A stretch of 64,000 nucleotides of DNA from Diphasiastrum complanatum (GCA_029204225.1 CM055113.1:21835605-21899604); one strand, 5' to 3'. Numbered from the stretch's first letter, positions 23,796 through 35,330 are shown. The notes: generated from the sequence alone by a model not told the origin. Translations and numbers: made by a program.

Positions 23796-25251
23796 GTGAA
23801 TAAAAAACCTGTAATATGATTCTACAAATGTAATTTGTGACTTTCAAGAGACTAGATTTTAACATCTTCAATAATCTAGAATGATCTACAAAAGATCTAA
23901 CTCACAAACCTAAGAATCAATTTTCACACTAATGACTAGTCACTTGGAAACTTTGCTTTGATCACTAAAACAAAACCACACAATCTTTGAGCCAGATCAC
24001 AAAAGAAATCAGATCCAATCTCCTATTGGACTCATCAAATACCAATGACTCTTTTTTTGGAAAGTTGAAATGGATATGAAAATATTTGACACCTAGATTT
24101 TCCTTTTCACTTGACTAGTTCTCTCAACACTTGAGATTCTTGAACAAAAGATGGGTTTTGTTTCAAACACATGAAAATCAAACTTAATCACTTCTTTTGG
24201 ACTCACTCTTGACCCAAAGAATCTCACTCTTGAGATGTAGAATGAATTTGATTTGATTTAAAAACAAACTATACCACCAATTTCACAAAGCTTAAAAATT
24301 TAGCCAACTAGAGATTCACAAAGATCTCAATTATGCATGAATACTCAAATATGGACTCCTCCTCATTCTAGACATCCAATGGGATCACAAATTGACCCTC
24401 GCACTCTCACAAAGAAAGTTGAATAGAACTAATTTGAGTTTCATATATACTATGTCAATTTTTGCTCAACAAATTGAATTCAATCACTCGTATTGGATTC
24501 CACCAATTACTCTACCTTTTAAGACTTGGAATGAAATTCAAAATCAAAAGTTGTGATTTTTCTCACTAAGATATTGTGCTTCAAAGAGCTAATGCCACTT
24601 AGAAAGATTTGATTACATAGGATAAGACAAATTCTTCACCTATAACAACACATAATGAGCTTCTAGCTCTTAGAAAATTGGATCTCTCTCTACACATTTG
24701 TCATAGACACCTTAATGACTCTTTTCAAACCTTACAATCACTCAAACAAATCGAGTAGCGTTGAACAATGTGACTTGGATCTCAATCTCTTTTCTAGAAC
24801 TCTCAATTGAAGCCAATCTATGTCAAATTCTACAAAAGATTTGCATAGATGCTCTATATGCACTAGAAACTCTCAATGGTTTCACTTGGAGGACAGATCC
24901 AAAGATGTTTTCTAGCAAATTGATGCTTCTAAACTTGACCCTATCACTCTTGAACAAATCTAGAGTGATGGTACAATGGATTTCAACCTCTCACCTTGCA
25001 TATCACTCCTTAATCTATGATTTTTAGCAAAATCTCTCTTAACTTCAATATACACTCAAAAAATCAGAGAAGATCAATTAATGCACCTATTTCAAGCTTC
25101 AATTTAATTTTTTGGCTGATCTAATCCAAGAACTAATCAAAGGATTAGATTCACCTACATCCCACAACAAGATCTGGACCAAAAATTTTGAGGATAGCTA
25201 TCAAATCCAACTCCCTTGGCCTCTACCAAGCTTATTTTTGCAATTTTCACA
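23796..25251 (-). other. Leader region of copy E; no gene
   Basis: About 1.4 kb of AT-rich sequence with no domain. The stretch 24290-24440, read on the minus strand, resembles the plus-strand leader of gag relic J (25878-26010), so it is element leader DNA. The segment 24441-25251 holds no recognised feature; it ends CCAAGCTTATTTTTGCAATTTTCACA, similar to 16960-16993. Confidence 0.45.
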
Positions 25252-25410
25252 GCAACAAGCCACAAGGAACCTCCTTGTGGTCCCTGCGGTGAGATGGATT
25301 GCAAGAAGGCCCTTTGTGATCCCTTGGGCCACCGTCGGGACCACAAGGAGTCTCCTTGCGGTCTCTAGTGGTGGGCTGGGAACTGCAAGGGACCACAAGG
25401 AGCCCAAAGG
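25252..25410. repeat. Second GC-rich palindromic block
   Basis: It shows the same style and vocabulary as the 15.9-16.4 kb array. CCACAAGGA-ACC-TCCTTGTGG (25259-25279) is a perfect 9-bp hairpin. Near 25338-25362 GACCACAAGGAG faces CTCCTTGCGGTC with one mismatch, and GGGACCACAAGGAGCCC follows near 25390. No telomere-like motif is present in this block. ORFs on both strands here are by-products. Confidence 0.8.
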
Positions 25411-25877
25411 TGTAAAAAAAACAATTTGACTGAATTTTCAATCAAAAAAAAATTTTCTTTTTGTAGCACAAAGCTAAAATTATGTTTTAACTTCAAAAAA
25501 AAATTATTTTGATATTTTATTATGGGATTTTTAACGATGTGCCAAATCACAATTCTTATTAATAAACATTCAAGTAGTGGCATAAAAAAGATAGCACACC
25601 ATGTGCTATCTTTGTATTGACTCGTGGCAAGAAAGAAAAATTGAAAAATGGCAAGAAACTCGCAAAACTTGCAAAAAAATTTACTCGCAAAATGCCAAGC
25701 CCCACAGACATCTTAGGACATCATTCACATGGTTTGAGATGTCCTCACATGTGTGAAAAGTACACAAATATGAGATCAAAACGTGGAAAGGAGAACGGAT
25801 CTTTGAGAGCTTGTGAATATCTAAAATCTCAATTTTTGTGCATAGAATTGACATATGATTTTATGAAATTCAAATAG
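25411..25877. other. AT-rich segment without gene
   Basis: It contains a short poly-A run near 25443-25452 and a repeated TAGCACA/TGTGCTA phrase near 25590-25610 (an inverted pair GATAGCACA...TGTGCTATC). The ORF at 25617-25877 has no recognisable domain. Confidence 0.4.
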
Positions 25878-26287
25878 ATTTTAGCCAATTTCTTTTGTGA
25901 GAGTGTGAGGGTCAATATGTGATCTCATTAAGTGTCTAGAATAGGGAGGATTCCATATTTGAGTGTACAATTTTCGTTGAGATCTTGGTGAATCTCCAAG
26001 TGTCAATTTCATCCAATTTGTCAAGCTATTCAAGATTGGTGGAAAACTAGGACATATATTGGCATCAAAATTTGTTGATTCAAATTTTGTAAGTCTTAAT
26101 CTTTGTGATCTAGGCAAGGTCTATTTTCCAAGGTGACAGGATTTTGGTGAAAAATGACTCTAAGCTTTGTGATCTAGATCTTTCTAGATTTTTTATTTTT
26201 CTTCAAATTTAGTTTCTTGAGAGTAAACAAATCAATTTGTTGAGTCATTTCACATGTGTGCACTCTTTTTACAAAAACTTCCTCATC

Positions 26288-26830
26288 ATGGCATTAATAG
26301 GAGCTTACCTATTGGAGGCAAGCAAAAAATTGAACGCATCTAACTATTTCATATGGAAAGTGAGGATGGACATAGTGAGTGGAATTGAGAAAAAGCCTCA
26401 AAATCTACATGAGTCATCAAGATTTAATAAGTCTAGGTCAAGGGTGGCCCTACATTGCATCAAGATGAATGTATCTAATGAGCTCCTAAGAGAAATTGGA
26501 GTTTTTATCTCAGCCAAGGAGGTTTGGGATACCTTACAATCTATCTATGAATTTAAAAATACTTAAAGGATTCTCACTTTGAGGAACAATCTTTCAAAGT
26601 AATGGATGAAGTGCCCAAAACTATGTGTTGAGGGTGAAGGATTACAATAGAGAGGTTGCATTCATAGGAGATGCTATCAAATAACAAGAACTTTCCCAAA
26701 TAGTATTGAATGGTCTTAACGAGGATTTCTCTAACCTTGTCCAATATTCAAGGAGAGCTTCCGTCCGTGGAGATCCAACAAGGGGTCTTGGTAGCTGAGG
26801 AGAGTATGCAAGAGCACAAACGATATCAAA
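26288..26830 (+). pseudogene. Gag relic J, Ty1/copia
   Basis: ATG at 26288 begins MALIGAYLLEASKKLNASNY, the gag start of the family 1-3 group. The UBN2-type region (ALHCIKMNVSNELLREIG) follows. A stop at 26564-26566 and several frameshifts break it, but traces (YVLRVKDYN, LSQIVLNGL, VLVAEESMQEHKRYQ) can be followed to 26830. There the sequence switches without a gap to the gag of a different copia lineage (element F). Its leader (25878 onward) matches copy E's leader in inverted orientation. Confidence 0.82.
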
Positions 26831-28840
26831 GTGTTTGACAAAAAGATGAGGAAAGCTTTGACCTTCATTAATATGTCAGTGAAGGATCACATCATTACCC
26901 ACATTTGTGATGCTGTTACACCCAGACAGGCATGGGATGTGCTAAAGGAGCAGTTCGAGACGTCAAATCCGTCAAAAATCATGTTTCTGAAGTCAAAGTT
27001 GAATAGTGCCCGCATGGAACAAGACGAGCACATTCATACGTACATAACCAGAATCAAGACAATGAGGGATGAACTGCATTCTATTGGTGATCGCATACGT
27101 GATGTGGAGCTGGTGCACAATGCACTGGTGTTCGTCAAGAAGTTGAGGAAAGCTTTGACCTTCATTAACTTGTCAGTGAAGGATCACATCATTACCCACA
27201 TTTGTGATGTTGTTACACCTAGACAGGCATGGGATGTGCTAAAAGAGCAGTTCGAGACGTCAAATCCATCAAGAATCATGTTTCTGAAGTCAAAGCTGAA
27301 TAGTGCCTAAATGGAACAAGGAGAGCACATTGAGACGTACATGACCAGAATCAAGACAATGAGGGATGAATTGCATTCTATTGGTGAGCGCATACGTGAT
27401 GTGGAGCTGGTGCACAATGCATTGTGCGGCATTGCAGAACCCTATCAGATGTTTGTGAGCGGAATAGCATCAAGAGAAAGATTGCCACCCTTTGATGAGC
27501 TCATAAAAATCTTGATGCGGGAAGAGCAACGGCGAGAAATGGTGAAAGTTAGACGTCAAAATACTGACGATCAGGCACTTGCGACACGCCAAAAAACAAG
27601 GCAAGGGCAAGGGCAAGAAGAGTTCTAAACAACAATTTGCCAAGACTCAGGAGGATGAGGGATCTTCTAGTAAGACCAAGAAGAAAAGCAAATGCTTTCA
27701 TTGTGGTAAAAAGGGCCATTGGAAGAGTGAATGTCGCAAATTCCTGGCGGAATAAGGCAAGGGGAAACCAAAGCAAGCAGGTAACCTTGTCAATGAGGGT
27801 GAGATTGAAGACTCTAGCATCTTCATATCCGCATTGTCATCTAATCAAGGTGATCAAGCGTAATGTATTGACTCGGGAGCCACAAGACACATGACAGGTA
27901 ACAAGGATTGGTTCAATAGCTTGAAATGTTGGATAATAGAACGTCTGTTTCACAAGCAAATGGTGATGTGTGCAAAATCAAGGGGATAGGCACTGTTTCA
28001 ATCCAACTACCTGATGGCAAAAGCAAGATGATCAGGGAGGTACTTTACGTACCAGGTTTGAAGAAAAATCTACTTTCTGTTGGAGTCATTACTGATCAAA
28101 AATTGAAAGTAGAATTTGCCCATGGTCGTTGCTTTGTGAAGGATGTGAACCAAAAGTTCAAAGTTATTGTGGATGGAGTAAGGGAGCCCAATACAAAATT
28201 GTACAGGTTGAATGCTACAATCAAGGGGCAACATGGACTCGTATCGTCCATTCCATCGCAAACTAAGTTGTGGCATAAGAGGCTTGGTCACTTGAACTTA
28301 GGAAGCCTCAATTTGATGAGAAAATTGGAGATGGTAATAGGATTGCCTACCATAGAAGACCACTTAAAATCGATGTGTGAATCATGTGTATATGGGAAGC
28401 AGCATCGAGAGAAGTTCAATAAAGGTGGTGTTGCAAGAGCAAAGAACATCCTGGATTTAATCCACACATATTTATGCGGGCTATGAGGACCATGTCCTTA
28501 GGTAAAGCCTTCTATTTCATGACCTTTATTGATGATATGTCACGTAAGACGTGGATCTACTTCTTGAAGAAGAAATCGGATGCATTTGACAATTTCAAGG
28601 GCTTCAAAGCATTGGTCGAAAATCAGACAGGTAGGAACATCAAAGTCCTAAGAACAGATAGTGGAGGTGAGTACAAGTCTAATGACTTCAATGATCTTTG
28701 TGATCAATGTGGGATCAAAAGACAATTTAAGCAAGCTCATACTCGTGCTCTCAATGGTGTAGTTGAGCGCAAGAATCGTACCATTGTGGAAAGCACCAGA
28801 TCTATGCTAGCTGCATGGGACAAAACGATTTGTTGTGCAA
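26831..28840 (+). pseudogene. Element F: Ty1/copia gag-protease-integrase fragment, a separate lineage
   Basis: Gag opens at 26831-27628 (AWDVLKEQFETSN, RIKTMRDELHSIG, ILMREEQRRE) with an internal 297-bp tandem duplication and a TAA at 27308. A frameshift near 27590 leads to the zinc knuckle CFHCGKKGHWKSEC (about 27700), protease CIDSGATRHMTGNKDW (about 27870) and preintegrase LWHKRLGHLNLGSL (about 28275). Integrase follows (FIDDMSRKTWIYF, RTDSGGEY, NGVVERKNRT). It stops in the middle of integrase near 28820. The base composition is slightly less AT-rich than families 1-3. RT, RNase H and LTRs are missing. Confidence 0.88.
26843..27436 (+). repeat. 297-bp in-frame tandem duplication within gag of element F
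   Basis: AAGATGAGGAAAGC at 26843 and AAGTTGAGGAAAGC at 27140 start two copies of 297 bp (99 codons). Both encode the block from RKALTFIN to DVELVHNAL. The copies differ at a modest number of sites, and the second carries a stop after KSKLNSA. The length is a multiple of three, so the reading frame is kept. Confidence 0.88.
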
Positions 28841-29254
28841 GATTCAATAGGATGAAACGAATAAAAACACCAAAAAAAAATGTTGAATAAAAGACTAGGC
28901 ACTTGGTACCTAAAAGTACGTCTTTAAATACTAGTAGATTAATAGTGGGGTTAAGGTTAGGGTTACGATGACGTAATTGTGGGGCCGCTCTTCCAGTCGG
29001 TACTGGTGGTCGTCGAGCCTATTGCCAATATCAGTTTTTGAGCTCATTACCATCATCAGTTTTCACTGAGTTTGACATGGCAATCCCATAAAGAAAAAGT
29101 ATTCAAAGGCGAAACATACCGCACTTCGTTTGTGCGAATTGATGTTAGTTGCGACCAGAGTGACCATGTGACCACTGCGAGACTTTTTATTACAGAGTGT
29201 GTAGTGACATATTCCACTCATAACGCGAAATCTTTTGAAATTGATCAAAATTGT
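28841..29254. other. Junction DNA after element F; no gene recognised
   Basis: Mixed-composition DNA. AAGGTTAGGGTTACG near 28950-28965 is a weak telomere-like phrase. A GC-richer stretch is present near 28975-29020. No domain or LTR end is visible. Confidence 0.4.
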
Positions 29255-29700
29255 AAAATTGTAAAAGTCATCTATCTTGAGGTTTGGGGGTACTCTATCA
29301 AAACCACTCATTGTACACTTGTAAATAAGTGATTAGGCCAAATTTAGAAGTGGATTAGCTCGTGATAGTGTAGGCTACTTACACTTGGCTTGATGGTAGA
29401 GGTCTAGTGACATAGCATCTCTTGATTTCATTTGTCAATTTGAACCAATCATATTGTAAGATGCCAAAATGGTCCAATCATTGTAAGAGGTGGCATGTAG
29501 GTGGTCCAATCAAAGTAAGACGTGATGTTAGAGAGGTCCAATCATTGCACTCCATTACCACTCTTCATGGCTCTAGAGCTACTATGAGGATGAGTGAAAT
29601 TGAGTCCACACTTAGTTTTTTTATGAGAGATTTGGAGCTTGCATGCTATTTGAGAGCTTGGTCTTCAATGCCATTTAGCAACTCAAAAGCTTACATCCCA
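29255..29700 (+). repeat. LTR-like repeat related to 15175-15500
   Basis: It shares with 15175-15500 the ordered blocks ATCTTGAGGTTTGGGG, AACCACTCATTGTACAC, AAATAAGTGATTAGGCC, GGATTAGCTCGTG, GGTCCAATCATTGTAAGAGG, TGGCATGTAGGTG and TTGAGTCCACACTTAG. An extra segment near 29395-29455 is absent from the other copy. No partner LTR with coding sequence is attached. Confidence 0.6.
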
Positions 29701-31460
29701 ACAAGCATTACATTCAATTTAGGTTGATATTAGTGTATGTTAAATTCAAGTATACATTTCAGTCTGTTCTTATGATTGTGTTACATGATGCAGGTTTGGG
29801 CATAACTATTCCGATGAGCCTACCTCATACGCAAAGGATGGGTGTGCATTTTCTGCCCATATTTCAGACTGCTTAAAAAGCAGAATGGGTATACACTGGT
29901 TTCAAGGGTGATTATGTTTTGCAGATGCAAATCCTGCTTCATAATGGCCCTATCAAAAAAACTCGGTTTTGAAAACTTTAATTATGTTTTCCAAATGCAG
30001 ATTCTATAATGGTCGTCCAAAAAAACAGCCACCATCCTTTACACAATGATTCTTTACATGTAGATTCTTTTGGACTATGATTCTTTACCGGGCAGAATGT
30101 CATCTGCCCGGCTCATTCATTATACAAAAAAGTAAAAGACCAGATAACACTAATTGCATGTAAAACTAGCATCAACTTGAATCATACCAACTTTGACTAT
30201 AAATGTCAACAATCAAGAAAAGGGGAAAGCATGTTTGAGACTACTTGAATAACTTTTCTCCAATCAATCATATTATCTAAAGGAGAGACGGATATGAAAA
30301 AACCAAAAATGATCTACTTCCAAAAATAAATGTTCCTACTTCATCACAAGAGACAGCAAGATAACATATAACTACCCTGGTCTGTTTCCGGATAGGTCAA
30401 AGATACAAAAAAGGGGAAAGCATGTTTGAGACTACTTGAATAACTTTTCTCCAATCAATCATATCATTCAAAGGAGAGACGGATATGAAAAAACCAAAAA
30501 TGATCTACTTCCAAAAATAAATGTTCCTACTTCATCACAAGAGCAACAATAGCAGAATAACAATGACGTTCTCAAAAATCCTCAAGAGCATCACCCGGCA
30601 AATTTCCCCTCATGAGACCAATTAGAAGATGAAATAATAGTACCATTTCCTGGTTCTTGGATTGGCATTAGCAGCAAATACAAGGGGAGCATTTTCTCAA
30701 AGTACTTGAATAGCCATTCTCTATACAAATAATACGACTCAAAGCAGGAACAGATGTTAAAAGGGAGAAAAATGAGATCACATTATATCAGAGGGAAGTT
30801 TTTCCCCCGCGTGTCTGTATACAACAGGACAGATAAGATAGCAGGATGATAATCACATTTCCAAAAGCCTTGAGTGCTGATTATGGCTTCAATAAACTGC
30901 GAACTAACATTTTTTTATAATTCACAAAAACTACCTTTTGTTCCATGAAAATCATGTATTCAAACTATAACTTAACTTCTAAGAAATAGAATCCATCTCA
31001 TAGCACGAAGCTTCACAATATTGTAAAAAAAGTTAAAATTTGAAGACGGAGAAATTTGCTAGACTTCTCACGTATATAGTATTTGCACAGTGGAAACACA
31101 ACATACTTGCTGCATGGAGCCTTTTTTAGAAAAATGCAGAAGTCAAAGTATAGAAAACATTTTGCAAATTTGGGACTCATTCCACATTCCATTGATATAA
31201 ACAGAGTTTGAAAGATACTGGTATGGGGTCAAATAGAAAAAGTAACTTCTGTAAAGATAAGCACAAAATATAAAGTGACCAAAAAACCTACACAATGTGC
31301 AAGAAAATCTATGTTGGTCAAGAGCATCCAATAGCTTCTTATCTATTCTCCAATGAGCCGAACAGGATTTTTGTCAAGAGAACATTTACAGGACAGTCAA
31401 TGCTCGCAGTAATGAGAGATCTTTCTGCCAAAAAAGCTAAAATATTCTAATGATATTTGA
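29701..31460. other. Region 3' of the BTB gene; repeats but no gene
   Basis: This should include the 3' UTR and downstream flank of the minus-strand BTB gene (stop at 31461). A polyadenylation site cannot be assigned from sequence alone. A three-copy direct repeat lies at 30205-30790. No other coding signal is visible. Confidence 0.5.
30205..30790 (+). repeat. Three-copy direct repeat downstream of the BTB gene
   Basis: AAAAGGGGAAAGCATGTTTG begins copy 1 (about 30217) and copy 2 (about 30409). Each runs about 140 bp to CTACTTCATCACAAGAG and they are nearly identical. A diverged third copy starts AAGGGGAGCATTTTCTC near 30681 and extends to about 30790. The period is about 190 bp for the first pair. 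Confidence 0.85.
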
Positions 31461-32861
31461 CTAATCCTCAATGAGCTGGACAACAGCGGAAACTCGCAAG
31501 GGTTCATCCAGAATCACATCCTCATGAAACAAATTCATTCCAAGGGTATTTTTAAAAGATGAAGCCAAATGCCTCCTTTTTCTCAAGCCTGTGCCAGTAA
31601 CACATGAGAGGCCTGAATTAGTCTTAATGTAAACCTTTGCCACAAAACGAACTTTCTTCCTGTTATCTTGGTACGTGTGTGGTTCCCACGTGTCCACAGG
31701 CCTGCAATGAACACCAAATAGCCAGCCCTCCTTTTCCTGGTTTAAGTTCGTTGTATTTGAAGCAAATATTTTCCAGAGAGATCCACCGTAGAAAACCTCT
31801 CTTGCTTTGTGAATTGCACACTTGCTATCCGAAACATAAGTCCATCTTTTGTCTTTGAGGATAAACTCGGCTCCAAATCTGAATGGTGGAAAATCAGCCA
31901 GCAATAAGTTTGTGTCAGGTTTAGCTATCCAGCTGAAACCTCCTGAGGTTTTCCTCCTTTTATCAGAAATATCATTATTGCGTCCATCAGGAGAATTGAA
32001 GCAAACCAAGGCTGTACTTTGCAACTTCGATCTTTTTGAGGAACTCACATTCCCATTACCAGCATTACCAGCTCTAGCATCACTACTATTACTTTCATCT
32101 TCTTCCTGACTACTTCTATCAGAGCTCCATCCATCAGAATCACTTGAATCCCTCTCACTATGGTCTTCCTCATCTTCCTCGTCAACTTCATCTTCATCGT
32201 CTTCATCGTCATCCTCTTCATCCTCCTCCATTTCCTCTTCCTCGTCATCGGAGGACTCATTGCGTGCATTATTTCGAGGTTCTCGGAGCGTAAGTACTCG
32301 AGACTTTAAAAGCACATGCTGCCAAATACTTTCATCAGCTGCGGCAGTTGAGAAGCTGGCATCTTCAAGCTCTTTTCTCACTTGCAAAACTTCTTCAGCT
32401 TCCATATGAGCGAAAACGATGCCCCCTCCTGTAAACAGTTCAGCAACTGAACGAAAATCTTCCATACGTATTTCTGTTTGATCTGCAGCAGCAGATTCCC
32501 ACAGGCTTCGCAATCGTTTCAAAGTTGTCTCATTGACATCTTCATGTAGTAGGGAAAATGCCTCTTTCTGTTCATCTCCCATAGGTGTCTCCTTCTTGCT
32601 TCCCCTGTCTTTATTACTGCATCGACCACTTTTTTGTGATGCCTTACCTTTGGAGCTGTTTTGTGCAGTTACACTTCTTGTGTGCTTCCTATTTGATATA
32701 GATTTTCCCCTCAATCTTCTGGTACATGAGCAATCATTATCAACGATAACTGGTTTCATGCGTGCAAGAACCCATTCAATAAAGGCTTGTTTTGCAAGTT
32801 TATATCGCTCTAATTCGGTAGGTACCCAAAGTTCGTCAGACTGCAGCAATCGACAAAGAAT
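31461..32861 (-). CDS. BTB/POZ-BACK protein, exon 2 (residues 191-656)
   Basis: The terminal exon starts after TTTTCTTGCAG (acceptor at 32862-32864 on the minus strand) in phase 0 and ends at TAG 31461-31463. It completes the BACK domain (ILCRLLQSDELWVPTELERY, residues 191-210) and adds a basic stretch (about 238-282). A conserved helical region follows (about 290-380), then an acidic run almost purely Asp/Glu (about 393-430) leading into a Ser/Asp-rich tail to about 452. Two basic clusters come next (KRSK 466, KRRK 491), likely nuclear signals. A C-terminal domain spans 511-656 (FPPFRFGAEF ... EVFYGGSLWKIF ... RKKVRFVAKVYIKT). BTB-BACK proteins commonly act as CUL3 ubiquitin-ligase adaptors. 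The BTB part resembles the germ cell-less type, but a name is not certain. The frame has no defect. Confidence 0.9.
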   Translation of the reverse strand: MLCRLLQSDELWVPTELERYKLAKQAFIEWVLARMKPVIVDNDCSCTRRLRGKSISNRKHTRSVTAQNSSKGKASQKSGRCSNKDRGSKKETPMGDEQKEAFSLLHEDVNETTLKRLRSLWESAAADQTEIRMEDFRSVAELFTGGGIVFAHMEAEEVLQVRKELEDASFSTAAADESIWQHVLLKSRVLTLREPRNNARNESSDDEEEEMEEDEEDDDEDDEDEVDEEDEEDHSERDSSDSDGWSSDRSSQEEDESNSSDARAGNAGNGNVSSSKRSKLQSTALVCFNSPDGRNNDISDKRRKTSGGFSWIAKPDTNLLLADFPPFRFGAEFILKDKRWTYVSDSKCAIHKAREVFYGGSLWKIFASNTTNLNQEKEGWLFGVHCRPVDTWEPHTYQDNRKKVRFVAKVYIKTNSGLSCVTGTGLRKRRHLASSFKNTLGMNLFHEDVILDEPLRVSAVVQLIED

Positions 32862-33080
32862 CTGCAAGAAAAGCATTCTTTAATAATAATAAAATCCTAT
32901 GTTTCTGAGGATGTGAAACTATTTCCTCAATGAATCTTCAACCATCTTGAAACAAAATACATGGAAATACATCATGCTTAAACACATCATAAACTAACAG
33001 CCACAAGATGACCTCACCCTAACCGGATCCTACTTAGAAAAATCAAAGCATATTAGTTCAGTAAGACGCATTTGATGTTA

Positions 33081-33128
33081 CAATATGTTGCTTATTAGTC
33101 AACGCAATATGTTGCTTATTAGTCAACG
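33081..33128 (+). repeat. 24-bp tandem duplication in the intron
   Basis: Two exact copies of a 24-bp unit beginning CAATATGTTGCTTATTAG lie side by side at 33081-33104 and 33105-33128. Confidence 0.95.
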
Positions 33129-34412
33129 CAATCAATCATTTCAAGATAAATGAACTCACCGGAACAACAAATCCACAATGTACAAAATAGATCTCTATCT
33201 GACCAATCAGCTCTCAGAGATTTCTCTATGAGAACATCTATCAAACCAGAATGTCAAAATTGTGTCAAAGTAGCATCGGCATCAAGTAAATCTACTGTCT
33301 ACCACCTTTGACAAACTCACCAACCACTACATTAACCAAGAAAGTAAAATGAAGTTAAGTACACTCAAGAAGTACTGTAAATGATAACCAACAGAGATTT
33401 AGGACATGAAGTTGTATTAAGTGCAATGTGCAAGCCTACAGCTAGCAGTCCCAACTGAAGGAAAGACCCTATCTGTTGGCAGTTTCAGTATTATCTCTGC
33501 TAACTCTCTAACAGTGATGATCCTTGAGTTAAGGACATTTGTAGTACTACATGAACTGGGCCCCTCTTGGTCCCTGAGTCAATTGGCCCCATTGATTTTT
33601 GGACCTTGAATACATTTAGTAGTTAAGGACTAGACCTACCTGAAGGAGGCTCTACTGCAGTTCCTTACAGGAAATCTGACACTCTCGAAAGTGAATTATA
33701 GGTGATATATTTTAAACATAGTACGCATTTGCACACATCTGTACATCATCATCTGCAATAATTAAATCTAATAAACTCATAAAAAAGTATAAAAAAATAG
33801 CACCTTTTTGCATGAGGCATGGCTGGTGTAGTTCAAATGCAACAACCTAATGTGAAAAGTACAATTCTTGCATGACCAACTACTCAAACATCCAACCTCT
33901 CACATTCAACATCAGAACATCTTGAATCTAAAATACTTGCATACATATTACGCAAATATTTCCGTACTTCCAAATTTTATTTATATTTGCAATTTTGCAC
34001 ATGAGAGTATGTTTTAGATATAAGTGTATATTATCATGCTTGAGCATTATTTGGACACCTTTTCCCATATCTAAAACACACTGAATTATCTATTCTATCA
34101 TCCAATATCCCATTGCTTGACAAGTCAATCAAGATGAATGACAAGTCACTAGTCAAGAAGGCCGAGAAGGAAAAAACAATGAGAGACCAAGTGGCACCTA
34201 CCTCCGCCGATCCTACAAGTTGTTCATTACTCACCAGTGCACCCACGACGATGATTGGGAGACAAATGTGCCATACTCGGTTTGACCAATCTTAGAAATA
34301 GAGAAATCTTAAGGTTGCTTATGTTGAGATGCTCAAATTGAACCCATACTCAAGGAAGTCTGTTATACGAAAGATCTTGATTTTGGCCAATAGAAATCCC
34401 TTAGTACCAAAT

Positions 34413-35330
34413 CTAATGTACGATCCAGCAATGTGCGTCATGACATCCAAATAGAATTTTCTCCTTAACAACATCCAGTCCGGGTACACATACCTTTCCC
34501 CTTTTGAACAAAAGTCCATTATTAATGGAAAAGTCCTCCACTACCTTCCTATCTTTCTCATCTAACTGATCACCTTGCAAATCAGTTCCAGATTGAGAGC
34601 CCGTCAGAACCTTTTGCCAAATAGGTCTAAAATGAGGATCTTGTTCATAAAGACCCCATAACGAAAGATAGAAGTCTATACTGATTTTTGTGAACGAAAG
34701 TTCGTTTACTTCACCAATTCGACTCAAGGTATCAACCACCTGATTTGAAGATCCTTTAATATATCTCAAATCAAAGTCGAATTCTTGCATTAGCTCAGCC
34801 CCAACGAGCTTTACAACCCCTTAGGTCTTTCTAATTACAGAAATATTTCAATGGTTGGTGATCTGAGCACACTATAAATTTACTTCCATATAAATATTGT
34901 CTCCAAGTCTTTAACACATGCACCACCACAAAAAGTTCCTTTATAGTTTTTTGCTCTCAAAGGCAATGGGCCTTCCCTTTTGGCATAGAACTGCACCAAT
35001 AGCAAAATCACTAGCATCCACTTTCACAACATAAAGTTTATCAAGATCTGCTATGATTAGAACAGGCGCCGAGACAATTAGATCATTGAGTTTATTAAAA
35101 CACAAATCTAATTCCTCATTCAACACAATCGGTGGGCTAGGCCTATCCTTTCAAGTTTTAACTCCTTTCAACAAACCGTTGAGAGGTGCAGCTATCTTCG
35201 AATAATCAAGAATAAATTTGCAGAAGAAAACCATGAATCCAAGAAATGATTTGAGTTCACATGTTTTCTTAGGAACCGGTCATTCAATAACTGTCTTTGT
35301 CTTTTCCCAATCACCCAATTTCTCAAATGA
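34413..35330 (-). pseudogene. Ty3/gypsy pol relic (RNase H and linker) in the BTB intron
   Basis: Minus-strand reading gives, in pol order, LNGLLKG-like traces near 35150-35190, NDLIVSAPVLIIADLDK (about 35060), VDASDFAIGAVLCQKGRPIA (about 35000), a gap with stops, then the linker FDFDLRYIKGSSNQVVDTLS (about 34770). An integrase-proximal region extends to about 34413. These are gypsy RNase H and the RNase H-integrase spacer, not copia. Stops and frameshifts are many, so it is old. No LTR was identified. Confidence 0.85.
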
